The notes under the pieces are model-generated. The model saw only the letters and a program-made list of their open reading frames with translations. It searched no databases and was not told where the DNA came from. This document shows positions 1-9,045 of a stretch of DNA of 64,000 bases, in pieces. The stretch is from an uncultured Chloroflexota bacterium. Its GTDB lineage: Bacteria; Chloroflexota; Limnocylindria; Limnocylindrales; CSP1-4. The DNA lies in assembly GCA_903822495.1 (NCBI GenBank), contig CAIJPD010000032.1, forward strand, positions 1-64,000, given 5' to 3'. The position numbers were made by a program, and so were the translations under genes. Position 1 is the first letter of the stretch. The number at the start of each line of letters is the position of its first letter.

Positions 1-329
1 AGGGCGTCATCAACCTGCGCGGCCGGATCATCCCGGTCGTGGACCTGCGTGACCGCTTCGGGATGAGCCAGGGCGACCTCACCAAGGCCAGCCGGATCGT
101 CGTCGCCGACGCCGGTGGCACCCGTCTGGGCCTCGTGGTCGATGGCGTGTCGGAGGTCCTGATGGTCCCGACCGATGCCATCGAGGCCACCCCCGACGTG
201 GCGGTCAACGCCGAGCACGAGTACCTGCGCGGCATCGCCAAGCTCGGTGAGCGCCTGATCATCCTGCTCAGCCTCGACGGCCTGTTCGGCATCGGGGACC
301 GCTCCATGATCGCCGAGATTGCCGCGTGA
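1..329 (+). CDS. cheW: CheW chemotaxis coupling protein, 5' end off window
   Basis: Reading from base 3 gives GVINLRGRIIPVVDLR followed by RFG, the hallmark core of the CheW/CheA regulatory fold. About 108 C-terminal residues are present and the start lies outside the window. CheW bridges chemoreceptors and CheA kinase at the membrane. It is followed by cheX and cheA on the same strand. The frame ends in a clean TGA at 327-329. CheV is an alternative, but no receiver domain follows the CheW domain. Confidence 0.9.
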   Translation, partial: GVINLRGRIIPVVDLRDRFGMSQGDLTKASRIVVADAGGTRLGLVVDGVSEVLMVPTDAIEATPDVAVNAEHEYLRGIAKLGERLIILLSLDGLFGIGDRSMIAEIAA

Positions 330-388
330 GCTGAGCCTGCCGCCCCCCCGCGCGGCCTAGGCCGTCGTCAACACGAAAGGGTGTCCCC

Positions 389-850
389 ATGCGGGTCCAG
401 CTCGTCAACTCGTACGTCTCGGCAGCGATCGACGTGCTCGCGCGCGAGACCGGTGAGCCGGTCACCAAGGGCGCACTCTCGCTCCAGGCGAACCCGTACA
501 CGTCCGAGGAGGTCACGGCCATGGTCGGGGTCTCCGGCGGCCTGGCCGGGACCCTCTACCTGTCGATGGCCGAATCAACGGCGCTGGGACTGGTCTCGCG
601 CATGCTGGGCCAGCCATCCGAGGTCTTCGACGAGATCGCCCAGTCGGGCATCGCCGAGCTTGCCAACGTGGTGGGCGGCGTCGCCGGCGTGGCGCTGGCC
701 AACGCGGGTCACACCACGACCATCACGCCGCCGCTCCTGCTGATGGGCGCCGGCGCCCGGCTCTCGCTGGTGGAGATCCAGCGGATCGTGGTCCCGCTGG
801 TGACGGCCGTCGGGCAGGTCTGCGTCCACGTGGCACTGCGTGATGGCTGA
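389..850 (+). CDS. cheX: CheX/CheC-family CheY-P phosphatase
   Basis: A 153-residue protein of the CheC/CheX/FliY phosphatase fold, which removes phosphate from CheY-P. The catalytic pattern E-x-x-N is visible once, as E90 and N93 within SGIAELANVVGG. A single such motif and a small one-domain size favour CheX over CheC, which usually has two motifs. The ATG is preceded by a purine-rich GAAAGGGTG. It lies between cheW and cheA, probably in one operon, so it would serve signal termination in the same pathway. No cheD or cheY is visible in the window. Confidence 0.82.
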   Translation: MRVQLVNSYVSAAIDVLARETGEPVTKGALSLQANPYTSEEVTAMVGVSGGLAGTLYLSMAESTALGLVSRMLGQPSEVFDEIAQSGIAELANVVGGVAGVALANAGHTTTITPPLLLMGAGARLSLVEIQRIVVPLVTAVGQVCVHVALRDG

Positions 851-883
851 CCGCGGCCCCGCCGGTCGAAGCGCGACCGCCAC

Positions 884-3019
884 ATGACCGACGTGGTGCT
901 GATCTTCGACCTGGGGCCCGGCGACGAGCAGCTCTTCATCGACGAGTCGCTGGAGCAGATCGAGGCGATCGAGAGCGGGCTCCTTCGCCTGGAGCGGGGC
1001 GAAGCGGGCGCCGACGAGGTCAATGCGATCTTCCGCGGCGCCCACACGCTCAAGGGCTCGGCCGGCGCCATCCGCCACCGGCGAATGGCGGAGCTGACGC
1101 ACGCCCTCGAGGATGTGTTTGGCGCGCTGCGTTCCGGCACGCTCGCCGAGCTGGGGCCGTTCGCGGATACCGCGCTGTCGACGATCGACGTCCTGCGCGA
1201 CCTCGTGGACGAGGTCACGGCCGGGCGGGTGCTGACCGAGTCGCCGGAGGGGCTGACCAGTGCCCTGCGGACGATGCTGGACCAGGCCATCGGCGCGGTT
1301 GCCGCGGATGGGTTGGCCGGCGCACCGCAGGCGGCCGCGGCACCCAACGGGCGGGGCGCCCCGGTGACCGCCGCGGGCCTTGGCGCCGGCGATCCGGCGC
1401 GCCGCCTCGTGGCCGAGGCACCGGCCTCGGCGGGGCCACGCTCGGTGGTCCGCTGCGTCGCAGACCCCGAGAGCCCCTGGCAGGCCGTCCGCCTGCTGCA
1501 GGCCGCGATGGAGGCCGGCGATTCGGGCATCCTGGTGGCCAGCTCGCCAACCATGGCCGAGATCGAGACCGGCCTGGTCGATGGCACCCTGACGCTGCTG
1601 GTGGCGGCGGACGTCGACTCGCTGGACGGACTCCTGGACCGCTTGCGCGCGATCGACGAGATCGTGGAGGTCCTGGCGGAGCCCGCCCCGCTGGAAGGTG
1701 CCGGGCCTGCCTCGGCCGGTGCCCGGGCGGCCGGGACAGGCGAGGACGTCCAGGGCGCCGCGCCGGGCGACGGGCCATCCCGGCCCAACGGCGATCGCCC
1801 GCGGGCCAACCAGCAGACGATCCGCATCGACGTCGCCCGACTCGACGAGCTGATGAACCTCGTCGGGGAGCTGGTCGTCCAGAAGACGCGCTTCGCCCAC
1901 CAGGCCAGCCAGCTCCGCGCCCAGCTGGGCGACGATGCCATGACACGCGGCGCCGAGGAGGGCGCTCAGCAGCTGGCCCGGATCACCAGCCAGCTCCAGG
2001 ACCAGGTCACCGGCCTGCGCATGCTGCCGATCGAGACCGTCTTCAATCGCTTCCCGCGCGTGGTCCGCGACCTGGCCTCCCGGCTGGGCAAGGACGTCGA
2101 GCTGGTGATCGAGGGCAAGGAGACCGAGCTGGACCGCTCGGTCCTGGAGGAGGTGGGCGATCCGCTCAGCCACCTGGTCCGGAACGCGCTTGACCACGGG
2201 GTGGAGCTGCCGGCGATCCGCATCGCGGCCGGCAAGCCGGCCCTCGGCCGCGTCCGGCTGGCGGCCCGCCACGCCGACGGCCAGATCGAGATCAGCGTGG
2301 AGGACGACGGAGCGGGCCTCGACGCCGACGCGCTTCGGCGCTCGGCCGTGGCCAAGGGGCTCCTTGCCCCGGAGGCCGCGGCCGCGCTGTCCGAGAGTGA
2401 GGCGCTCCGCATCATCTTCATGCCGGGCTTCTCGACCGCGCAGACGGTCACCGACGTCTCCGGCCGCGGGGTGGGGATGGACGTGGTGCGGACGAACATC
2501 GAGCGGCTCGGCGGCCGGGTGGACATCTCGACGCGCCTTGGGGCGGGGACGCGGGTCACGCTGTCCCTGCCGCTGACGCTCGCGATCATCTCGGCGATGC
2601 TGGTTCGATCCGGCGGGCGGGTCTGTGCGCTGCCACTCACCGGCGTGGTGGAGACGCTCCGGGTGGCTCCCGCCTCGGTGACCCTGGTGGGTCGCCAGCA
2701 GGTGGCCACACTCCGCGGGCGGGTCCTGCCCGTGGTCATGCTCGATGCCGCGCTGGGCGACAGCTCGGGCGGCCTGCGCTCGACGGCCCGGGGCTTCGTC
2801 AACCTGGTCGTGGTTCGCGCGAGAGACACGGAGGTCGCGCTGGCGGTCGACGAGTTCGTCGGCCAGCAGGAGATCGTGCTGAAGTCGCTGGACGCGTTCG
2901 CGGGCCACATCGTTGGCATCTCCGGGGCGACGATCATGGCGGACGGCACGGTCGGCCTGGTGGTGGACATCCCGGCGCTCATCGGCGGGATCGCCCGCCC
3001 GCTTTCGTCCGTGGCGTAG
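884..3019 (+). CDS. cheA: Chemotaxis histidine kinase CheA
   Basis: A 711-residue CheA with the standard domain order. The N-terminal HPt domain carries phospho-acceptor H54 in AHTLKGSAG. A poorly conserved P2-like segment lies near residues 180-260, after an Ala/Gly-rich linker. The dimerisation helices contain RLDELMNLVGELVV near residue 315. The HATPase domain has HLVRNALDHGVE near 430 and DDGAGLD near 474. A CheW-like regulatory domain fills the last 140 residues. It phosphorylates CheY (and CheB where present) in response to receptors. It sits 33 bases after cheX and converges with the HD-GYP gene downstream. Confidence 0.96.
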   Translation: MTDVVLIFDLGPGDEQLFIDESLEQIEAIESGLLRLERGEAGADEVNAIFRGAHTLKGSAGAIRHRRMAELTHALEDVFGALRSGTLAELGPFADTALSTIDVLRDLVDEVTAGRVLTESPEGLTSALRTMLDQAIGAVAADGLAGAPQAAAAPNGRGAPVTAAGLGAGDPARRLVAEAPASAGPRSVVRCVADPESPWQAVRLLQAAMEAGDSGILVASSPTMAEIETGLVDGTLTLLVAADVDSLDGLLDRLRAIDEIVEVLAEPAPLEGAGPASAGARAAGTGEDVQGAAPGDGPSRPNGDRPRANQQTIRIDVARLDELMNLVGELVVQKTRFAHQASQLRAQLGDDAMTRGAEEGAQQLARITSQLQDQVTGLRMLPIETVFNRFPRVVRDLASRLGKDVELVIEGKETELDRSVLEEVGDPLSHLVRNALDHGVELPAIRIAAGKPALGRVRLAARHADGQIEISVEDDGAGLDADALRRSAVAKGLLAPEAAAALSESEALRIIFMPGFSTAQTVTDVSGRGVGMDVVRTNIERLGGRVDISTRLGAGTRVTLSLPLTLAIISAMLVRSGGRVCALPLTGVVETLRVAPASVTLVGRQQVATLRGRVLPVVMLDAALGDSSGGLRSTARGFVNLVVVRARDTEVALAVDEFVGQQEIVLKSLDAFAGHIVGISGATIMADGTVGLVVDIPALIGGIARPLSSVA

Positions 3020-3057
3020 CCGCGGGGGAGCGGCAGTCAGGCGCGCAGGTAATCCGG

Positions 3058-4173
3058 TCAGGCGCCGGCGGCCTGGATCGCCGTCCGGACGGGCGTCGAG
3101 ATCTCGAGCGCGCGGAGCTCGTGCTTGCGCAGCTCCTGCCAGCCACCCAGCATCCCGATGAACTCCAGCAGCACCTCGTCGTTGAACTGGCCGGCCATCC
3201 GGAAGCGCATCGTCCGGAGCGCCTCGAAGGCCGACGAGGCTGGCTTGTACGAACGCGCGGACGTCAGGGCGTCGAAGGCGTCGGCGATCGCCACCAGCTG
3301 GCTGTCGACCGCCACCTGGTTGCCGTGGCGACCCCCCGGATAGCCCGAGCCATCGGCCCGCTCGTGGTGCTCGGCGATGATGTGGGCGTAGCTGGGGATG
3401 TAGCCCAGGGCCTTCGTGACGATCTCGTGACCTTCTCCCGGGTGCCGGCGCATGACGATCCACTCCTGCTCGTCGAGCGGCCCCGGCTTGTCGAGGATCT
3501 TCGGCGGCACGCGCACCTTGCCGATGTCGTGCAGGAGCGACCCCCGCCCGACGTCACGGAGCTCTTCCAGCCGCCGGATCCCCAGCCGCTCCGCGAGGAC
3601 CACCGAGTAGACCGACGTGTTGAGCGCGTGGGTGTGCGTCTCGAGGTGCTTCTGCATCGTGGCGACCATCGACCAGATGAGCCGGTCGTCGAGCATCAGC
3701 CGCTGCGTGATCGCGTCAACCATGTCGTGGGACAACTCCAGCCGGTTGGTCACCGTCCGTGAGCCTGGGGCCAGCAGCGGTCGAACGGACTCGGTGGCCA
3801 GGTTGTAGACCGCCAGGGTCCGTTCGTCCACGGACATGCTCTCGTCGCTCAGGACACCCGGGATCGATGCCACGAGCGCATGGGCCAGGAGCTCCTCGTC
3901 CTCGGTCCGGACCAGCACCTCCACCCCGCTCTTGACGCGGCCCGCGATGTCCGGGGCGCTGGCCCCGACGGTCGCGAACAGGACCGCATGTCGCCGGCTG
4001 GGGACGAACAGGTCGCACGGCAGTTCGCGCATGTTGGCGAGCAGGGCGCTGGATACCGCGGAGAACCCCATCGGCGCGACATGGTGCGCCGGCACCACGC
4101 GCCGCCGATCGGCTCGCGCCCCCGCCCGGGCGAGCGAGCCGCGACTCGACTCAAGGGCCTGGTGGGGGGTCAT
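3058..4173 (-). CDS. HD-GYP domain protein, putative c-di-GMP phosphodiesterase
   Basis: A 371-residue protein. The C-terminal half is an HD-GYP hydrolase: HDIGK at 215-219, HH at 269-270 and GYPGG at 277-281, all expected metal or substrate residues. The first 140 residues lack a recognisable receiver or PAS motif and are probably a divergent sensory or adaptor region. The family cleaves cyclic-di-GMP, which suppresses motility when abundant, so its position inside the chemotaxis cluster makes sense. It is divergent from cheR. M35 is an alternative start. Confidence 0.85.
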   Translation of the reverse strand: MTPHQALESSRGSLARAGARADRRRVVPAHHVAPMGFSAVSSALLANMRELPCDLFVPSRRHAVLFATVGASAPDIAGRVKSGVEVLVRTEDEELLAHALVASIPGVLSDESMSVDERTLAVYNLATESVRPLLAPGSRTVTNRLELSHDMVDAITQRLMLDDRLIWSMVATMQKHLETHTHALNTSVYSVVLAERLGIRRLEELRDVGRGSLLHDIGKVRVPPKILDKPGPLDEQEWIVMRRHPGEGHEIVTKALGYIPSYAHIIAEHHERADGSGYPGGRHGNQVAVDSQLVAIADAFDALTSARSYKPASSAFEALRTMRFRMAGQFNDEVLLEFIGMLGGWQELRKHELRALEISTPVRTAIQAAGA

Positions 4174-4232
4174 GAGGAGGGTTCGGTCCGGTCAGGGGAT
4201 GACTTGAGGGGACCTAAGGGCGATCCCTGATA

Positions 4233-4250
4233 CCCCGGTCCTCGCCGGGG
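4233..4250 (+). promoter_or_regulatory. GC hairpin in the cheR leader
   Basis: CCCCGG and CCGGGG form a perfect 6-bp stem around TCCTCG, 17 bases upstream of the chosen cheR start, in the 93-base divergent gap between the HD-GYP gene and cheR. It could affect cheR translation or be incidental in GC-rich DNA. Confidence 0.3.
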
Positions 4251-4266
4251 GCGTACAAGGGTGGTC

Positions 4267-5220
4267 ATGAACAACCGCCCGCCCGGTCCGCCCGCCGGCC
4301 TACCCGCGCGCCCTGCGCGTCCGCTGTCCGCCGGTGCCGGTCCGGGTGCCGGTCCGGGTGCCGTTCCGCGTGCCGGTGCCACTGCCGGTGCCGCGCCGGC
4401 ATCGCCCCGCTTCGTGCCGCTCGCCCCGCCGGTCCTCGAAGTGGACGCCGTTGGCTACGCCAACCTCGCCCGCGACGTGCGTTCGCTGCTGGGCTTTGAC
4501 CTGGGCCAGTACAAGGCGCCGCAGGTCTGGCGCCGAGTCAACGCCTTTGCCTCCGTGCGCGGGATGCGCGACGTGCCCACGCTCCTGGCCGCCTGCCGGA
4601 CCGACGCCGCGTTGAAGGCCGCCTTCCGCGACATGATCACCATCAACGTCAGCGAGTTCTTCCGCAATGCGGAAGCGTTCGAAACGCTTCGCGCGACGTT
4701 CCTGGCCGACATGGTTCGCAATCAGCCCATGACCCGGGTCTGGAGTGCCGGCTGCTCACTGGGCTATGAGGCCTGGTCCCTGGCCATGCTGGTCCGGGAG
4801 CAGTCGTCCAGCGCCCCGATCCGGATCCTCGCCACGGACCTCGATGAGACGATCCTGGGGCAGGCCCGCGCCAGCCGCTACAACGAGACCCAGATGCTGG
4901 GCGTGTCACAGGCCCGCCGCGCGCGCTTCTTCCGCAAGGAGGGCGACCTCTGGGAGGTCCGCCCGGAGGTCAAGGCGCTGGTCACCTTCCGTCGCCATGA
5001 CCTGCTGACGGACCCCTCCGATGGCGGCTACGACCTGATCGCCTGCCGGAACGTCGTCATCTACTTCACGGAGGAGGCGAAGGCGCGCCTCTACCAGCGC
5101 TTTGCCGGCGCGCTGCGGCCCGGTGGCATCCTGTTCCTGGGAGCCACCGAGGCGATCTCGAACGCGCGAGCGGTCGGGCTGGAGCCGGTCACGCCGAGCT
5201 TCTACCGCCGACCGGCCTAG
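4267..5220 (+). CDS. cheR: Chemotaxis protein methyltransferase CheR
   Basis: A SAM-dependent methyltransferase that methylates glutamates on chemoreceptors. It has an N-terminal all-alpha CheR domain, then the catalytic domain with SAGCSLGYEAWSLAM (SAM-binding motif I) and ILATDLDETIL. DLIACRNVVIYF is the classic CheR motif. NVSEFFRN precedes the SAM site. The ATG at 4267 has AAGGG five bases upstream and is preferred over the GTG at 4261. The first 45 residues are a Pro/Gly/Ala low-complexity tail built from GGTGCCGGTCC-like repeats, absent from typical CheR. No CheB methylesterase is seen nearby. Confidence 0.94.
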   Translation: MNNRPPGPPAGLPARPARPLSAGAGPGAGPGAVPRAGATAGAAPASPRFVPLAPPVLEVDAVGYANLARDVRSLLGFDLGQYKAPQVWRRVNAFASVRGMRDVPTLLAACRTDAALKAAFRDMITINVSEFFRNAEAFETLRATFLADMVRNQPMTRVWSAGCSLGYEAWSLAMLVREQSSSAPIRILATDLDETILGQARASRYNETQMLGVSQARRARFFRKEGDLWEVRPEVKALVTFRRHDLLTDPSDGGYDLIACRNVVIYFTEEAKARLYQRFAGALRPGGILFLGATEAISNARAVGLEPVTPSFYRRPA

Positions 5221-5243
5221 CCGCCTCCGGTCGGCCTGGCGCC

Positions 5244-5263
5244 CGCCGCCGTGAGCGGCGGCG
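5244..5263. terminator. Bidirectional hairpin between cheR and a convergent gene
   Basis: CGCCGCC and GGCGGCG form a perfect 7-bp stem with loop GTGAGC. It lies in the 49-base convergent gap, so it could end transcription on both strands. There is no T tract, so intrinsic activity is uncertain. Confidence 0.45.
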
Positions 5264-5269
5264 TGATCG

Positions 5270-5950
5270 TCAGGCCGGTGTCGCCCGACGCGAGACGCCA
5301 TCCCGCGTGACGCCATCCCGCGCGGCGCTGGCCCCGGGGCCGGGCCGGCTGATCAGCAGCGGTGGCTCCGTGGGCAGGTCCAGCCGTCGCAGGCTTCGGA
5401 TCGCCAGCCGGTTGACCAGGATGGCGTCCGCGGAGGAGGTCACGGGCCGGCCGTCACGCTCCACGTGTGGTCTGGTGATCGGGATGAAGAGCGCCGCCGA
5501 GCCCCGGATCGCCAGCTCGGGATCGCGCTCGGGGTAGACCCAGATGGAGCCCCAGATGGTGAACCGCTCGCCGTCGACGCGCACCGCGTAGGGCAGCTTG
5601 TGGACGTGCCGGCCGCTGCGCTGCGGTCCGTCCGGGATCGGCTCGGCGACCACGAAGTCGAAGTCGAATGGGTCGAACACCACCTCGGGCGCGGTCGGGC
5701 CCGCCGCCGGCTCGCGGCTCCCGGTCGGGCGAACGATCGCGTCACGAACGCGGATGTACTCGCGCCGGTTGAGGACGTCGGACAGGCGGTCCACGCCGCG
5801 GACCGTGCCGCCCACGAAGAGGCCCGCGGTCCAGCCCGCGAAGGCGTGATCCGTGGCCATCGGCGGGGTCGCCGGGCCTCGGTCGCCATGCCATGCGCCG
5901 ACCAGCGCGGTCGTGCCGGCCTCTCTTCGAAGGTGCTGCCAGAGCCCCAT
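5270..5950 (-). CDS. Hypothetical protein, 226 aa, possible repeated small beta domains
   Basis: Not recognised. It is soluble, with no signal peptide or membrane helix. The segment FVGGTVRGVDRLSDVLNRRE near residue 50 resembles an interaction or ligand-binding beta domain. FTIWGSIWVYPERDP and LFIPITRP follow near 130-155. Lengthy Pro/Arg-rich turns and a basic C-terminal tail (RDGVTRDGVSRR) are evident. It converges on cheR and starts 464 bases from the LuxR regulator, in a motility island. A flagellar or surface-sensing role is possible only by context. Confidence 0.55.
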   Translation of the reverse strand: MGLWQHLRREAGTTALVGAWHGDRGPATPPMATDHAFAGWTAGLFVGGTVRGVDRLSDVLNRREYIRVRDAIVRPTGSREPAAGPTAPEVVFDPFDFDFVVAEPIPDGPQRSGRHVHKLPYAVRVDGERFTIWGSIWVYPERDPELAIRGSAALFIPITRPHVERDGRPVTSSADAILVNRLAIRSLRRLDLPTEPPLLISRPGPGASAARDGVTRDGVSRRATPA

Positions 5951-6414
5951 GTGGTCCTCGAAATCCGCGGCCTGAGTCTGGCCGCGCAGTGCCCCAAGGT
6001 CAGGTCAGGAGACGCCTCCGGGCCAGTGCCCGGTAGGGGGGCATTGGTACCCCCCAAAGCGGGTAAGGGACCGCCCCGATGCGGACGTCCGATCCCTTCC
6101 AGAACGCTGTGGTGATGCATGGTGGTGTTGGTCGAACGCGGACAGCGGGGACCCGCCAGGTGGCTTGCCGAGCGTGGGGCTGGTACTTGCCCAGTACTTC
6201 CGTCCTACCGGGGGATGCCCCACTGGTCACCCCCCACCGACTACCCGCTTCTGGGGAGTGTCCTCCGCCTTGGCCCTAAGTGAGGCTGCTGGAGTCAGTC
6301 AGGGGAGTCCCTCCCCCGACGGTACTACCGCCGACCAGACAAGCCGCCCTGGGGTCCGACCAGCCCAGCTTCGCCCCGGGGCTACAAGAGTGCGAACGTT
6401 CCAAGAGGGTGATC
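5951..6414. other. Long structured intergenic region, divergent promoter zone
   Basis: There is no convincing gene in these 464 bases between the hypothetical protein (-) and the LuxR regulator (+). The region holds several stems: six G at 6036-6041 pair with six C at 6050-6055; GTAC repeats flank a 7-base loop near 6182-6196; GGGGAG at 6302-6307 pairs with CTCCCC at 6311-6316. GGTAC occurs three times, near 6047, 6181 and 6321. No known riboswitch or RNA family was recognised. It must carry promoters for at least one of the two divergent genes. Confidence 0.5.
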
Positions 6415-7110
6415 ATGGCGATTGCGCTTCCCGTCAACGACGGCCGGCAGGTCAGCGTCACATCCACGTCCCGCCAGCCGCGATCGCTCCTGCACGCGCT
6501 GGTCGTGCACCGGGCCTTCATCGTGCGGGCCGGCGTCTCCGCGCTGCTGGCCAACGATGTGTCGTTCGGGGTGGCGGACGCCTCCTCCATCCATGACGCG
6601 CTGCGGATGTCGGCCACGCTGCACCCGCAGCTGGTGCTCTTCGACTTCACCCAGACCGAGGGCCCCGAGGCCTGCCGCCTCCTCGTGGGGATCTGGCCGC
6701 GTCCGACGCTGGTCGCCCTGGTGACCCGCCCCGAGACCATCCACCCGCAGGACTGCCTCGCCGCCGGGGCCGATGCGGTGATCGCGATCGATGCCGTGAC
6801 CCAGGACGCCTTCCTGCACGTCGTGCAGCAGGCGATGGCCGGCGCCGGCCCCCTCGTCGCGGGCTTCCGCGCCTCCGCCGCCACGCCGATCGACGCGATG
6901 GAGGCTGTCGGCCCGCTGTCTGTCCTGACGCCGCGTGAGCGCGAGGTCCTGTACCTGATCGGTGAGGGACTTTCCAACATGGAGATCGCCGACACGCTGT
7001 TCCTGTCGGTCAAGACCGTCGAGGCCCACCGGGCGAACCTCAGCCGCAAGTTGAACATCCGTCCCCGTGCGGGCCTGATCCGGCTGGCCATGCGCGGTGG
7101 GCTGGCCTGA
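6415..7110 (+). CDS. LuxR/NarL-type response regulator
   Basis: A 231-residue regulator. Residues about 20-145 resemble a receiver domain with a candidate phospho-aspartate in LVLFDFTQTEG. The C-terminal HTH begins LTPREREVLYLIGEGLSN and ends with KTVEAHRANLSRKL, the LuxR/GerE DNA-binding signature. The ATG at 6415 is chosen because AAGAGGGTG lies just upstream; the frame opens 45 codons earlier without a good site. The receiver is atypical, lacking a clear N-terminal acidic pair, so it may act without phosphorylation. It sits immediately before the flbD-flhA operon and is a candidate activator of it. Confidence 0.85.
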   Translation: MAIALPVNDGRQVSVTSTSRQPRSLLHALVVHRAFIVRAGVSALLANDVSFGVADASSIHDALRMSATLHPQLVLFDFTQTEGPEACRLLVGIWPRPTLVALVTRPETIHPQDCLAAGADAVIAIDAVTQDAFLHVVQQAMAGAGPLVAGFRASAATPIDAMEAVGPLSVLTPREREVLYLIGEGLSNMEIADTLFLSVKTVEAHRANLSRKLNIRPRAGLIRLAMRGGLA

Positions 7111-7157
7111 CCAGCGCCCACCCGGATCCACCACCCCCACCAGCCAGGGCTGACCCG

Positions 7158-7448
7158 ATGATCAAGCTGACGCGCCCGGACGGCTCGTCGCTGTTGGTCA
7201 ACCCCGACCTCATCGAGACGATCGAGGAGACGCCCGATACGGTCGTGACGATGACCAACGGCAAGAAGCTCCTGGTCCGCGAGGGCGCCGCGGTCGTGGC
7301 CGCCCGCTTCCTCGACTACCAGCGCGGCGTCCGCGACCCGGGCCGCCTGGCGCATCACGGGCCCGGCGGACACCACGAGCACGACGGAGCCGACCCGGCC
7401 GACGAGATCGACCCGTCGGGCGGGGCCACCCCGGACGCGCGGCCATGA
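7158..7448 (+). CDS. flbD: FlbD-family flagellar protein
   Basis: A 96-residue protein. The first 60 residues (MIKLTRPDGSSLLVNPDLIE, then TVVTMTNGKKLLV) match the small FlbD/SwrD family found beside motA in many flagellar operons. In Bacillus the homologue SwrD raises flagellar power. The family normally stops near residue 70; here a His/Gly/Asp-rich tail (HHGPGGHHEHDGADPADEID) is added. The stop overlaps the motA start (ATGA), implying translational coupling. Confidence 0.85.
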   Translation: MIKLTRPDGSSLLVNPDLIETIEETPDTVVTMTNGKKLLVREGAAVVAARFLDYQRGVRDPGRLAHHGPGGHHEHDGADPADEIDPSGGATPDARP

Positions 7449-8242
7449 TCGGCATCATCGTCGCCCTGGTCGCCCTCATGCTCGGAACGTTGATGGAGGG
7501 TGGCTCCCCGGCCGCGTATGCCAACCCGTCCGCCGCGGTGATCATCTTCGGCGGGACGTTTGGCGCGACCATCGCCTCCTTCGGCTTGGCCGACTTCATG
7601 AAGTTCCCCAAGCTCTTCGGGATCGCCGTCAAGGCGCCCAAGGACCACCGGCCGGAGATGCGCGAGACGCTGGTCGCCTTCGCGGGCCGGGCCCGGCGCG
7701 AGGGCCTCCTGGCCCTGGAGTCCGACCTGGAGACGGTCACGGACCCCTTCCTCAAGAGCGGTCTCCAGATGGTCATCGATGGGCTGGAGCCCGAGGTCGT
7801 CGAGGAGATCCTGGAGATCGACACCGAGGCCATGCAGGCCCGCCATGCGCATGGCGCCGCGATCTTCAACGCGATGGGCGGCTACGCCCCCACCATGGGC
7901 GTCATCGGGACCGTCATGGGCCTGGTCAACGTCCTGAGCCAGCTGGACAACCCGGGCGAGCTGGGCGGGGCGATCGCCGTGGCGTTCATCGCCACGCTGC
8001 TCGGCGTCGGCTCGGCCAACATCGTCTGGCTGCCAATCTGCCAGTCGCTCAAGAACGCGTCGTCCCACGAGGTCGCGGCACGGCGGATGGCCCTGACCGG
8101 GATCCTCGCGATCCAGGCCGGCGACAACCCGCGCATCGTCGCCCAGAAGCTCGACAGCTTCGTCGCCGGTGCCGGTGCCGGTGCCGCCGCCGCGGCCACG
8201 GCCCAGGGCCTCGCCGGCAAGACCGCGGAGGGGACGGCATGA
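7445..8242 (+). CDS. motA: Flagellar stator protein MotA
   Basis: A 265-residue membrane protein with four predicted helices: an N-terminal pair (about 2-22 and 33-52) and a C-terminal pair (about 150-172 and 183-205) with GGYAPTMGVIGTVMGLVNVL and GVGSANIVWLP. The cytoplasmic loop between helices 2 and 3 interacts with FliG in the family. With MotB it forms the ion-conducting stator. It lies between flbD and motB with 4-base overlaps on both sides. The tail is Ala/Gly rich (GAGAGAAAAATAQG). Confidence 0.95.
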   Translation: MIGIIVALVALMLGTLMEGGSPAAYANPSAAVIIFGGTFGATIASFGLADFMKFPKLFGIAVKAPKDHRPEMRETLVAFAGRARREGLLALESDLETVTDPFLKSGLQMVIDGLEPEVVEEILEIDTEAMQARHAHGAAIFNAMGGYAPTMGVIGTVMGLVNVLSQLDNPGELGGAIAVAFIATLLGVGSANIVWLPICQSLKNASSHEVAARRMALTGILAIQAGDNPRIVAQKLDSFVAGAGAGAAAAATAQGLAGKTAEGTA

Positions 8243-9045
8243 GCCGCAAGCGGCGCGGCGGGCACGGCGAGGGAGGCCACGAGAACTCCGAGCGCTGGCT
8301 CCTGACCTATGCCGACATGATCACCCTGCTGATGGTGCTCTTCGTCGTGATGTACGCGGTCAGCACCACCGACCTGAGCAAGTTCACCGCCCTGGCCGAG
8401 TCGTTCTCGACCGCCTTCAACACGGACGTCTTCACCGGCCAGCAGGCGCTCGTGGTGAGCGGCGCCCAGGGCTCCGCCCCGGGCAACGCGATGTTCGACG
8501 CCAGCTCGGACGTGGTCGCGGCCGACTACCGGTCCGTCGAGGCCTCCATCCGTGACTTCGCCATCATCCAGGGGATGGGCGGCGAGGTATCCGTGGAGCG
8601 CGTCCCGGAGGGGATCGCCATCCGGCTGAGCGAGGCCCTCCTCTTTCAGAGCGGCCGGGCCAGGCTGGGCGAGCCATCCTGGGCGGTGATCAGGCGGATC
8701 GAGAAGATCGTCGGCCCGCTGCCCAACCAGCTCCGGATCGAGGGTCACACGGACGACATGCCGCCCAGCGGCCCGTTCTACGAGAACAACTGGGAGCTGT
8801 CGACGGCGCGCGCCCTGGCGGTGCTGAGCGCGCTCGAGACGCTCCAGGTGGCGCCCGGCCGGCTGTCGGCGGCGGGCTACTCCGGCTATCAGCCTCTCGT
8901 CCCCAACGTCGATGACGCCGCGCGCGCCCGGAACCGCCGGGTGGACCTGCTCATCCTCTACCCCCAGCCGCAGCCGCTCTCGCTGCCCATCGCCTCGCCC
9001 ATGGCCGGCATCGGCGCACCCACCCACATCGGAGGCCTCGGGTGA
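8239..9045 (+). CDS. motB: Flagellar stator protein MotB
   Basis: A 268-residue protein with one N-terminal membrane helix beginning WLLTYADMITLLMVLFVVMY; D26 is the conserved ion-binding aspartate. The C-terminal OmpA-like peptidoglycan-binding domain contains LRIEGHTDD and NNWELSTARA. It anchors the stator to the cell wall. No obvious polar pattern was used to assign proton or sodium coupling. It overlaps motA and fliL by 4 bases each. Confidence 0.95.
   Translation: MSRKRRGGHGEGGHENSERWLLTYADMITLLMVLFVVMYAVSTTDLSKFTALAESFSTAFNTDVFTGQQALVVSGAQGSAPGNAMFDASSDVVAADYRSVEASIRDFAIIQGMGGEVSVERVPEGIAIRLSEALLFQSGRARLGEPSWAVIRRIEKIVGPLPNQLRIEGHTDDMPPSGPFYENNWELSTARALAVLSALETLQVAPGRLSAAGYSGYQPLVPNVDDAARARNRRVDLLILYPQPQPLSLPIASPMAGIGAPTHIGGLG

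Noticed and set aside
575-3463. A 962-codon open frame antisense to cheA
   Set aside because: It lies opposite cheA and is composed of Arg/Gly/His/Asp-rich shadow sequence typical of GC-rich complements; cheA is clearly real.
5951-6414. A known riboswitch before the LuxR gene
   Set aside because: No conserved motif of a known riboswitch class could be identified; only generic hairpins were seen.
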